Assembly (NCBI GenBank): GCA_945866125.1
Contig: CAMBFZ010000008.1
Location: 70,576-134,575 of the forward strand
DNA from: Bordetella parapertussis
GTDB lineage: Bacteria; Pseudomonadota; Gammaproteobacteria; Burkholderiales; Burkholderiaceae_D
Length of the DNA: 64,000 nucleotides
Reading direction: 5' to 3'
In this document: positions 8,753-15,698 of the stretch, in pieces
How positions within the stretch are numbered: position 1 is the stretch's first letter
How the letters are laid out: every line of letters begins with the position of its first letter
Position numbers and translations under genes: made by a program
The notes under the pieces: model-generated
Told to the model about the DNA's origin: nothing
Databases searched by the model: none
What the model saw: only the letters and a program-made list of their open reading frames with translations

Positions 8753-9271
8753 TCAGGATTTTTCTTTTTTCTCGCGTGACCGGGAGATATCCGAAGTCGA
8801 CTCGTCGGCTATGCCGACATAGCTCCTATTGCTAGATCTGTCGCTCAAGCTGGAACCGAATGCCCCCTGGTAGCTGGTCTCTTCCTCGCTCGTATGCTGC
8901 AATGAAAAATCTGAAAATGAGCTCGAGTATCGTTCAGTCTTTGGCGTCACGCCCACGATTCCTGCTCGATCAAGAATCGACATCAAATGAGGCGCATGAA
9001 TCGGATTTTTGCCGCACTTTGCGATTTCAAAAAAAGCGATCGTTTTATTTGCTTCTCCCCCCGGATTCAACAATCGAGCAACCGCCAAATGCGCTTTTTC
9101 TGCGGAAGCATTTTTTTTCATTTCATCAAAATAAATCGTCACTACCCCATTTTTTTTTCGCGCATAAATCGGGACATTTTTATTTGGCAATACCCCGCGC
9201 AATTCCTCAATGCTGGAATTTTCGGTGACCACAAAAGGGGTAAATCGCGTGCGTGTAGAAGAAGCGTCCAT
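8753..9271 (-). CDS. Hypothetical protein with Ser-rich C-terminus (orphan cassette)
   Basis: A 172-residue protein that I do not recognise. Residues 1-115 look like a small folded domain (ENSSIEELRGVLPNK, VVTIYFDEMKKNASAEKAHLAVARL). The last 60 residues are rich in Ser, Glu and Lys with little hydrophobic content and look disordered, ending SREKKEKS. There is no signal peptide or membrane helix. An in-frame TAA lies just upstream of the ATG at 9271, so the start is well bounded; the ribosome site (GGGA) is weak. It is the last gene of a minus-strand cassette beginning at 10301. Its base composition is more A+T-rich than the flanking MATE and serC genes, suggesting acquisition. Confidence 0.6.
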   Translation of the reverse strand: MDASSTRTRFTPFVVTENSSIEELRGVLPNKNVPIYARKKNGVVTIYFDEMKKNASAEKAHLAVARLLNPGGEANKTIAFFEIAKCGKNPIHAPHLMSILDRAGIVGVTPKTERYSSSFSDFSLQHTSEEETSYQGAFGSSLSDRSSNRSYVGIADESTSDISRSREKKEKS

Positions 9272-9384
9272 GCATTTTTCCCATTAAATAAAAACCCCAC
9301 CCCAACGCAAGCCATCATGATGGACAACGCGAGCAGAGTAAAAAATACCCGGCCGGTTCGTAACAACTCTGGGAAATTTGTTCG

Positions 9385-9585
9385 TTAAAAGAAAATATTC
9401 TGCGCCATACGGGAAACGCGCATCGTAATCGCAGTTGAAAACCGTCGACGTTGCGGATGATGATCTGGTACCGGCTCATCCTGCGGCACAGGCGGCTCAG
9501 GAAAAGGCTCTTCGAAAGGCTCATCCGCTGGGGTAGGAACGGGGGCCCGATGCCACCATGATTGCATGATCGTCACTTTCATCAT
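9385..9585 (-). CDS. Small Pro/Glu-rich protein (orphan cassette)
   Basis: A 66-residue frame whose ATG overlaps the stop of the 239-residue gene (ATGA), the usual sign of coupled translation. Residues 14-45 are a run of Pro, Glu, Asp and Val (EEPFPEPPVPQDEPVPDHH) followed by an Arg cluster, then a short C-terminal part. It could be a flexible linker peptide or an adaptor; no family is recognised. Between it and the 172-residue gene the minus strand also encodes a hydrophobic stretch with only a TTG start, which I do not call as a gene. Composition bias means it could still be a spurious frame. Confidence 0.45.
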   Translation of the reverse strand: MMKVTIMQSWWHRAPVPTPADEPFEEPFPEPPVPQDEPVPDHHPQRRRFSTAITMRVSRMAQNIFF

Positions 9586-10301
9586 GAGCGCTGACGCGGC
9601 TCACTGCGACGTGTCATCCGACGCTCGGTCGGATGAGAAAATGCGCGGAATTCCATATTAATGACGCCGATGGCGCCTGGTGGTCCTGAGACAAAATCAA
9701 AGCCTTTTTTGACAGGGAACAGCACATTGTCAAGCAACACCACATCAGTGCGACAAGTCGGATTGGCATTGCAAAGATGGGGGCGCATTTCCTGCCACAC
9801 ACCATCACTGATCCACCCCTCTAAAAATAACTGATTTGGATACATCGAATGATCTGCATCCAAATAAGCTTTTTGACCTTCTTGCAAAGCATGATGCGGC
9901 GGCGCGCATTGCGCAATAACCAAATTAATCCAGCCATCGCCAATATCATGACTAATCTCATCCTGATAGCCAGGATAGGTCAGCTGCAAGGTCCATTTGC
10001 AGGACAGATCGAGCCGCTTTTCCACGCCGTCTTCACCGATTAGCTTGGACCCATCCAACACCGTGAATTGCATACTCGTGACACGCGCTTGCAAGGTTGG
10101 CTCCATCAGCCTGATTTCATCGAGATTTTCCTGCAGATTCCAGAACAGCCATTTGCAACGCTCCGCCGACGACATCTCGGCCAGCTCTGCTACCGGTCGT
10201 TGACCATAAGACAGAATCGATTGCAGTAAATCATGGCGCTGCTTTTCATGCAGCGTCATCTCTAATGCGTGAACTGATTTTTGCGGCGCATCCTGCTCCA
10301 T
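9582..10301 (-). CDS. Hypothetical protein, first gene of orphan cassette
   Basis: A 239-residue soluble protein of unknown function. The N-terminal 70 residues are predicted helical and polar (HEKQRHDLLQSILSYGQRP, SSAERCKWLFWNLQENLDE). The remainder looks like alternating beta strands with many aromatic residues (CKWTLQLTYPGYQDE, HDIGDGWINLVIAQC), ending in an Arg-rich tail. No signal peptide or membrane helix is seen. Its stop overlaps the start of the next small gene. Upstream (10302-10586) lies a non-coding stretch after serC, so the cassette probably has its own promoter. Codon and base usage differ from its neighbours. I do not recognise a family; the low residue conservation to anything familiar is itself notable. 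Confidence 0.65.
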   Translation of the reverse strand: MEQDAPQKSVHALEMTLHEKQRHDLLQSILSYGQRPVAELAEMSSAERCKWLFWNLQENLDEIRLMEPTLQARVTSMQFTVLDGSKLIGEDGVEKRLDLSCKWTLQLTYPGYQDEISHDIGDGWINLVIAQCAPPHHALQEGQKAYLDADHSMYPNQLFLEGWISDGVWQEMRPHLCNANPTCRTDVVLLDNVLFPVKKGFDFVSGPPGAIGVINMEFRAFSHPTERRMTRRSEPRQRS

Positions 10302-10586
10302 AACGGCTCCCCCATCGTCACATTAAAAAAGCCCGCAGCAACCTGAGGTGCCGCTGATAATATTTTTGATCAGACTAAGCAAAGACCGATTAGATCCCCA
10401 TTTTCGATGCATCGACAGCACACAAGCAGCCGCGCACAGCCGAGTGGTGGCGGACTGATCAAGATCAAGAGTGACATGGTGATTGTGGACAAGTGTCATG
10501 CCGCGTCAGTACCAGAATCAACGCTGAAAACACCATCATGCCCAATGCGGAAGCGCGAAGCTTACGCTACCGCAGCAGAAAGAAAA
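10302..10586. other. Intergenic region between serC and the orphan cassette
   Basis: 285 bases with no convincing gene. A hydrophobic minus-strand peptide of about two dozen codons near 10535-10465 lacks a ribosome site. An A+T-rich stretch (10360-10390) in front of the cassette start could hold its promoter, but no clear -35/-10 pair is visible. I see no good terminator for serC. Confidence 0.4.
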
Positions 10587-11666
10587 TTAGCCGTGACTAC
10601 GCTCGAATTCTTTTAGAAAATCGACTAAAGCACGCACACCTTCAACAGGCATCGCGTTATAAATTGATGCCCGCATGCCACCAACAGAACGGTGTCCTTT
10701 TAGTTGCAGCATGCCATGGGTCTCGGCAGCAGCCAGAAAGTCTGCCTCGAGCGTCGCATCGTGCAAACGAAACGGCACATTCATCCGGGACCGATCAGCA
10801 GGTTCAACCGGGGTCGTATAAAAATCCGTTGCATCAAAATAGTTGTAGAGCAGCGCCGCCTTGGCGATATTTTTCTGCTCCATATTGGCCAAGCCACCCT
10901 GCTCGAGCAGCCATTCAAACACCAGACCGGCAATGTAGATGCTATAGGTTGGCGGTGTATTAAGCATCGAATCATGTTCAGCCTGCTCTTTCCAGTTGAA
11001 CACCGAAGGCGTAATCGGCATAGCATGACCGAGCAAATCCTCCCGCACGATACAAAAGGTCAGACCAGCCGGACCGATATTTTTTTGCGCGCCCCCATAG
11101 ATGACACCGTATTGGGATACATCGATCACACGCGACAAAATATGCGAGGACATATCCGCCACCAGCGGCACTGACCCTGTCTGCGGCACCCAGTTATATT
11201 CGACGCCACCGATCGTCTCGTTGGTGCATACATGGACATAGGCCGCATCACGATCGAGTTGCCAGGCCGACTGCGGTGGCACATAGGTAAATGCGCGATC
11301 TTCCGACGACGCGGCAACATGCACCTGGCAATATTTCTTAGCCTCGGCGATCGATTTCTTGGACCACTCGCCGGTGTTGACGTAATCTGCCGAGGTTTTG
11401 CTTCCCAATAAATTCATCGGGATAAAAGCATTCATCGCCAGCGCACCGCCCTGCAAAAACAAGACTTTATAGTTTGCAGGAATCGCCAGCAGCTGACGGA
11501 AATCTGCCTGTGTTTTTTCAGCGATGCGCGTGAATTCACGACCGCGATGGCTCATCTCCATGACCGACATACCACTACCATGCCAATCCAGCATTTCCGC
11601 AGCAGCACGACGCAAAACGGGTTCTGGCAGCACGGCAGGGCCGGCGCTGAAATTAAAAATTCGCAT
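10587..11666 (-). CDS. serC: Phosphoserine aminotransferase
   Basis: A 359-residue PLP enzyme of the class V aminotransferase family, starting MRIFNFSAGPAVLPEPVL, the hallmark N-terminus of SerC. It converts 3-phosphohydroxypyruvate to phosphoserine in serine synthesis and the analogous 4-phosphohydroxythreonine step of PLP synthesis. The PLP lysine lies in GAQKNIGPAGLT, and the substrate-binding HRSVGGMRAS motif is near the C-terminus. The ATG at 11666 gives the standard length; the longer frame upstream has no similarity. In many Burkholderiales serC stands with pheA/aroA, but here it is flanked by unrelated genes, so it is probably transcribed alone. Confidence 0.97.
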   Translation of the reverse strand: MRIFNFSAGPAVLPEPVLRRAAAEMLDWHGSGMSVMEMSHRGREFTRIAEKTQADFRQLLAIPANYKVLFLQGGALAMNAFIPMNLLGSKTSADYVNTGEWSKKSIAEAKKYCQVHVAASSEDRAFTYVPPQSAWQLDRDAAYVHVCTNETIGGVEYNWVPQTGSVPLVADMSSHILSRVIDVSQYGVIYGGAQKNIGPAGLTFCIVREDLLGHAMPITPSVFNWKEQAEHDSMLNTPPTYSIYIAGLVFEWLLEQGGLANMEQKNIAKAALLYNYFDATDFYTTPVEPADRSRMNVPFRLHDATLEADFLAAAETHGMLQLKGHRSVGGMRASIYNAMPVEGVRALVDFLKEFERSHG

Positions 11667-11986
11667 GGGATGAGTCCGGATCGGCGGGTTATTCAGGAGG
11701 AGCTTCAGTCGGGCTCCATTATGACGGATGGGGTAAACAGCTGGCAAGGCACGTGCTGGACGCCCAACATAAATAATTAAGTAGTTGAAAACTTTCACAA
11801 GAAATGAGCAAGGCATGAAATAGCTATTTAAACTCCCGACATCACGCGATGGTCGTTTTCATTTGCAGACTTCGTTAACTTAAATAACGCAATTTCGCAA
11901 ACCCACATTTCAAATCAGCTACAATCCCTGCGCACCTGAAGCGCAACCTATAAGCGCCAGCCCATAATGAAAAAACAGGGGAGACC
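11667..11986. other. Divergent promoter region serC / MFS symporter
   Basis: 320 bases between two divergent genes, with no open frame of interest. On the plus strand a TACAAT (11920-11925) is a fair -10 candidate about 60 bases before the MFS start; no good -35 is present. An A+T-rich block (11770-11900) is a plausible regulatory region. The MFS gene has a strong ribosome site (AGGGGAGA, just before 11987). Confidence 0.4.
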
Positions 11987-13270
11987 ATGAATAACGAAAT
12001 CCAAGTATCCGAAGAAATCCTTTACCGAAAAGTAGCCTGGCGATTAATGCCACTGCTGCTGGTGTGTTACATCGTCGCTTACCTTGACCGCGTCAATGTC
12101 GGCTTCGCCAAACTGCAGATGATGAGCGCGCTTGGATTTTCGGATGTGGTCTACGGCATGGGAGCTGGGATTTTTTTCATTGGCTATTTTATTTTTGAAG
12201 TCCCCAGCAACATCATCTTGCACAAAGTTGGCGCTCGTATGTGGATCGGCCGTATCATGATCAGCTGGGGCATATTGTCGGCTGCGATGATGTACGTATC
12301 GAGTGAGCCGATGTTTTATGTGATGCGGTTTTTACTTGGTGTCGCCGAAGCTGGCTTTTTCCCCGGCATCATCCTGTATCTCACTTACTGGTATCCCTCG
12401 CAGCGCCGCGGCCGCATCACGGCTCTGTTCATGACCGGTATTGCGCTGGCTGGCGTGATCGGTGGCCCACTCTCGGGCTACATCATGAAAGTGTTCGACG
12501 GCGCCCAGGGCTTAGCTGGTTGGCAGTGGATGTTTTTGCTTGAAGGCGTTCCGTCGATCATTCTCGGCGTCATCGTCATCATCATGCTTGACGACAGCAT
12601 CGCTGACGCAAAATGGCTCAGCGAAGAAGAGCGCGCCGTCTTAGCGTCTAATATCCAAGCAGAAGTCCAGGATAAGCACGACGAATCGATCATGAAAATT
12701 TTCTCCAGCGGCCGTGTCTGGCTGATGGCGGCCATTTATTTTAATTTTGTCATGGGTATCTACGGCATCAGTTTTTGGCTGCCAACGATCATCAAAGCCA
12801 TGGGTATTGCCGACCCGCTCGAGATCGGCATGATGTCAGCGATTCCGTATGGTGTCGCTGTGGTAGTCATGCTGCTGGTGGCAAAAAATGCCGACCGTAT
12901 GCGCGAGCGTCGCTGGCACGTGGCCATACCCGGCCTATGTGGCGCAGCCGGTTTGTTGCTGGCCGTGTTCTGGTCACAAGACACCGTTCTGGCGATGGTG
13001 GCGTTGACACTGGCAACCGCCGGTATCCTGACGACCTTACCCATGTTCTGGAGTTTGCCTACGGCCTTTTTAACCGGCACCGGGGCGGCAGCGGGCATTG
13101 CGATGATTAATTCGCTCGGCAATCTGTCCGGATTTAGCAGCCCCTATGCATTTGGCTGGCTCAAGCAAGCGACCGGCTCAACTGACGCCGGCATGTATTT
13201 ATTGGCGGGTTGCGTCGTCCTCGGATCGATCCTGACCTTGCTCGTACCAGCCAAGCTGGTTAATCGATAA
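11987..13270 (+). CDS. MFS transporter, anion:cation symporter family
   Basis: A 427-residue protein with 12 predicted membrane helices. The signature region of the ACS subfamily is clear: YLDRVNVGFAKLQM after helix 1 and YLTYWYPSQRRGRITALF between helices 4 and 5. Members take up organic anions such as tartrate, phthalate, glucarate or allantoate with protons. The start follows an AGGGGAGA ribosome site. A small secreted protein gene follows after 13 bases, so the two are likely co-transcribed. No catabolic genes are nearby, so the substrate cannot be guessed. Confidence 0.9.
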   Translation: MNNEIQVSEEILYRKVAWRLMPLLLVCYIVAYLDRVNVGFAKLQMMSALGFSDVVYGMGAGIFFIGYFIFEVPSNIILHKVGARMWIGRIMISWGILSAAMMYVSSEPMFYVMRFLLGVAEAGFFPGIILYLTYWYPSQRRGRITALFMTGIALAGVIGGPLSGYIMKVFDGAQGLAGWQWMFLLEGVPSIILGVIVIIMLDDSIADAKWLSEEERAVLASNIQAEVQDKHDESIMKIFSSGRVWLMAAIYFNFVMGIYGISFWLPTIIKAMGIADPLEIGMMSAIPYGVAVVVMLLVAKNADRMRERRWHVAIPGLCGAAGLLLAVFWSQDTVLAMVALTLATAGILTTLPMFWSLPTAFLTGTGAAAGIAMINSLGNLSGFSSPYAFGWLKQATGSTDAGMYLLAGCVVLGSILTLLVPAKLVNR

Positions 13271-13283
13271 AACAGCACCGATA

Positions 13284-13814
13284 ATGAACATCAAAACATC
13301 ACTATCCATCGCGTTAATATTGAGCGGCACGCTGGGCAACGTGCAGGCGCAAGAGAGCGCAATCGAGACGCAATCGATCCGCTGTGCCAGCTTGTCGCTT
13401 ATTCATTCAACCCTCACCGTGCCCTCGCCAAAGTTTGGCGAGATCATGGGTGAACTCGCTGGCTTGTTTGCCCAAATTCATACGGTACACAAAGGCGTGC
13501 GGACCAAAGCGCGCATCACGCAAAACGAACTGCGTGTGCGCCGGGATGCGGTAGTGACGGAACTGAGCAAGGGCTGGCCGGGTAACAAAACAGCGGTCAT
13601 CCGCGAGGCGGCCATCTGCAATGCATGGCGTGCCGCATTTTTTGAAGTACTGCCTGATACACCCAGTGAAAAAGAATTTCAGGCGGCACTGACCAACATT
13701 ATGCCGCCACCGAAGACCGCATCCAAAGAAGAGATCGCCCGATGGACCACCTTAACACCGCAGGCATTTGCAGCGTGGGGTCAAATTAAAGTAGCACCCG
13801 CGGTTAAAAAATAA
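13284..13814 (+). CDS. Secreted hypothetical protein
   Basis: A 176-residue protein with a clear Sec signal peptide: MNIK, a hydrophobic core SLSIALILSGTLG, and a probable cleavage site after NVQA. The mature part has two cysteines (in IRCASL and AICNAW) that could form a disulfide, helical segments (GEIMGELAGLFAQIHTV) and a conserved-looking motif NAWRAAFFEVLPDT. I do not recognise a family. It follows the MFS gene by 13 bases and probably shares its transcript. A bidirectional terminator lies after it. Confidence 0.75.
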   Translation: MNIKTSLSIALILSGTLGNVQAQESAIETQSIRCASLSLIHSTLTVPSPKFGEIMGELAGLFAQIHTVHKGVRTKARITQNELRVRRDAVVTELSKGWPGNKTAVIREAAICNAWRAAFFEVLPDTPSEKEFQAALTNIMPPPKTASKEEIARWTTLTPQAFAAWGQIKVAPAVKK

Positions 13815-13848
13815 ATCGACGAGATGGACAAGATCGATAAAATCGACA

Positions 13849-13884
13849 AAATAAAGCCGCCAATTAAGGCGGCTTTATTTTTTC
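13849..13884. terminator. Bidirectional terminator
   Basis: AATAAAGCCGCC, a six-base AATTAA loop and GGCGGCTTTATT form a perfect 12-bp stem flanked by A residues on the left and TTTTT on the right. It sits between the convergent secreted-protein gene and acyl-CoA synthetase gene, whose last codons lie at its edge. Confidence 0.88.
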
Positions 13885-15526
13885 ATCCTAACGCAATGGC
13901 CGCCGCCGAGCCGGCTTCCTCGCGCAGCGCAAATTTTTGAATCTTGCCCGTTGAGGTCTTAGGCAGCTCTTTGAAGATCACGATCTTGGGTACCTTGAAG
14001 CCTGCCAGCAGCGACTTGCAATGCCGGATTATTTCTTCACTCGTAACCTGTAATCCGGGACGAATCTCCACAAAGGCGCAAGGCACCTCGCCCCACTTCG
14101 CATCCGGTGCAGCCACAACCGCCACTGCCACGACTGCCGGATGCTGATAAATCGCGTCTTCGACCTCGATGCTGGAGATATTTTCGCCACCGGAAATAAT
14201 AATATCTTTGCTGCGATCTTTAATCCGCACATAGCCGTCAGGGGACATCACAGCCAAGTCGCCTGTGTGAAACCATTCACCCGAAAACGCCTCAGCGGTC
14301 GCGCGTTCGTTTTTTAAATACCCCTTCATGCAGATATTGCCGCGAAACATAATCTCACCCAGCGTTTCGCCATCAGCCGGCACCGGCAGCATCGTCTCAG
14401 GATCGCGCACCGAGACTGCCGCTTGCAAGTGATAGCGCACACCCTGGCGCGCATTTAATTGCGCCTGCGCGGGCGCATCGAGCTGCTCCCATTCTGCTTG
14501 TTTAGCGCAGACGGTAGCGGGGCCATACACTTCGGTCAAACCATAGACGTGGGTGAGATCAAAACCCATCGCAGCCATTGCTTCAATCACAGCCGGAGAG
14601 GGCGGCGCCCCGGCCACCATGGTTGAGACCCGATGCGTAATATCCCGGCGCCATTCGGGCGCGGTAGAGGCCAAGGCGCTTTGCACAATGGGCGCGCCGC
14701 AGTAATGCGTCACACGCTCTATCGCAATCAAGGTCAATACGGCTTGCGCATCAAACTTGCGTAAGCAGACATTGACACCAGCACGCGCAGCAAGAGTCCA
14801 TGGAAAACACCACCCATTGCAATGAAACATCGGCAGCGTCCATAAATAAACAGCATGCTTGGGCATGTCCCATTCCAGGATGTTCGAGAGCGCATTAAGT
14901 GCTGCACCACGGTGGTGGTACACCACCCCTTTCGGGTCACCAGTGGTACCAGAGGTGTAATTAAGTGCAATCGCATCCCACTCGTCCGCCGGCGGCTGCC
15001 AGGCAAACTGCACATGCCCCATCGCCAGCAAAGCCTCATAGTCGATCCAGCCATCCGGCGTCGCTGGTGTATCCACTTGCCGGTCTTGCACGCCCACCAC
15101 GATCAGCTCGGGTATCGCAGCGCGCACGCGCTCGGCTAGCGCGGCATATTCAGTGTCCACAATAAGCAGCTTGGCCTCGCCATGTTTCAGCATAAAAATC
15201 AGCGCGGCAAAATCGAGCCGGGTGTTTAAGGTGTTGAGCACCGCGCCCGCCATCGGCACGCCAAAATGCACTTCGACCATCTCGGGAATATTTGGCAACA
15301 ACACGGCAACCGTGTCGTTGCGGCCAATACCTTGCGTTTGCAAGGCACTGGCAAGCTGACGCGCACGCGTATCAGTTTGGCGCCAGTTACGACGAATACT
15401 GCCGTACACCACCGCCGCTTTGTCACCATAAACCTCAGCGGCCCGAGCGATAAAATCGAGTGGTGTCAGAGCGGCAAAATTAACCTTACGACGAGCTAAG
15501 CCTTTATCGAAATCCGTCATGCTCAC
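13883..15526 (-). CDS. Acyl-CoA synthetase (AMP-forming)
   Basis: A 547-residue member of the ANL superfamily. The AMP-binding P-loop YTSGTTGDPKGV is near residue 185, followed by the adenine-binding region VYGLTEVYGP, the hinge segment GEWFHTGDLAVMSPDGYVRIKDRSKDIIISGGENISS and the catalytic lysine in PKTSTGKIQKF near the C-terminus. It activates a carboxylic acid to an acyl-adenylate and then to the CoA thioester. The overall layout and the YLWTLPMFHCNGW region match the AlkK/DmdB-like branch acting on medium-chain or 3-methylmercaptopropionate-type substrates, but exact specificity is not visible. It stands alone between two intergenic regions. Confidence 0.92.
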   Translation of the reverse strand: MSMTDFDKGLARRKVNFAALTPLDFIARAAEVYGDKAAVVYGSIRRNWRQTDTRARQLASALQTQGIGRNDTVAVLLPNIPEMVEVHFGVPMAGAVLNTLNTRLDFAALIFMLKHGEAKLLIVDTEYAALAERVRAAIPELIVVGVQDRQVDTPATPDGWIDYEALLAMGHVQFAWQPPADEWDAIALNYTSGTTGDPKGVVYHHRGAALNALSNILEWDMPKHAVYLWTLPMFHCNGWCFPWTLAARAGVNVCLRKFDAQAVLTLIAIERVTHYCGAPIVQSALASTAPEWRRDITHRVSTMVAGAPPSPAVIEAMAAMGFDLTHVYGLTEVYGPATVCAKQAEWEQLDAPAQAQLNARQGVRYHLQAAVSVRDPETMLPVPADGETLGEIMFRGNICMKGYLKNERATAEAFSGEWFHTGDLAVMSPDGYVRIKDRSKDIIISGGENISSIEVEDAIYQHPAVVAVAVVAAPDAKWGEVPCAFVEIRPGLQVTSEEIIRHCKSLLAGFKVPKIVIFKELPKTSTGKIQKFALREEAGSAAAIALG

Positions 15527-15698
15527 TGCTCCTGTTCGATCGGGCGTCCGATGTAGTGGACATTCTGCTTTATTAAAAAAAAGATAATATTTTTAACTAC
15601 TAATTTTAACTACCAGTTTTAAAAAAGCGTCCGTAATAGTTGGTTATTTTTATTGAGAATATTGCATAATAACTAGTAAATAATAAAGCTCACCCAAT
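15527..15698 (+). promoter_or_regulatory. A+T-rich upstream region with repeated TAACTA motifs
   Basis: Upstream of the sensor-GGDEF-EAL gene, TTTTAACTAC occurs twice in direct repeat (about 15591-15617), followed by an AGTTGGTTA and, closer to the start, ATAACTAGTAAATAA. The same ATAACTAG word and TAGTTA/TAACTA motifs occur upstream of the paralogous gene at 60415. They may be binding sites of a shared regulator; this is inference from repetition only. Confidence 0.35.

Noticed and set aside
9142..9366. Hydrophobic minus-strand frame of 74 codons within the orphan cassette
   Set aside because: It has only a TTG start, no ribosome site, and overlaps the 172-residue gene by 130 bases. The membrane-like stretch may be a by-product of A+T-rich DNA.
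10465..10535. Short hydrophobic minus-strand peptide downstream of serC
   Set aside because: About two dozen codons with no ribosome site, so too little support for a gene.
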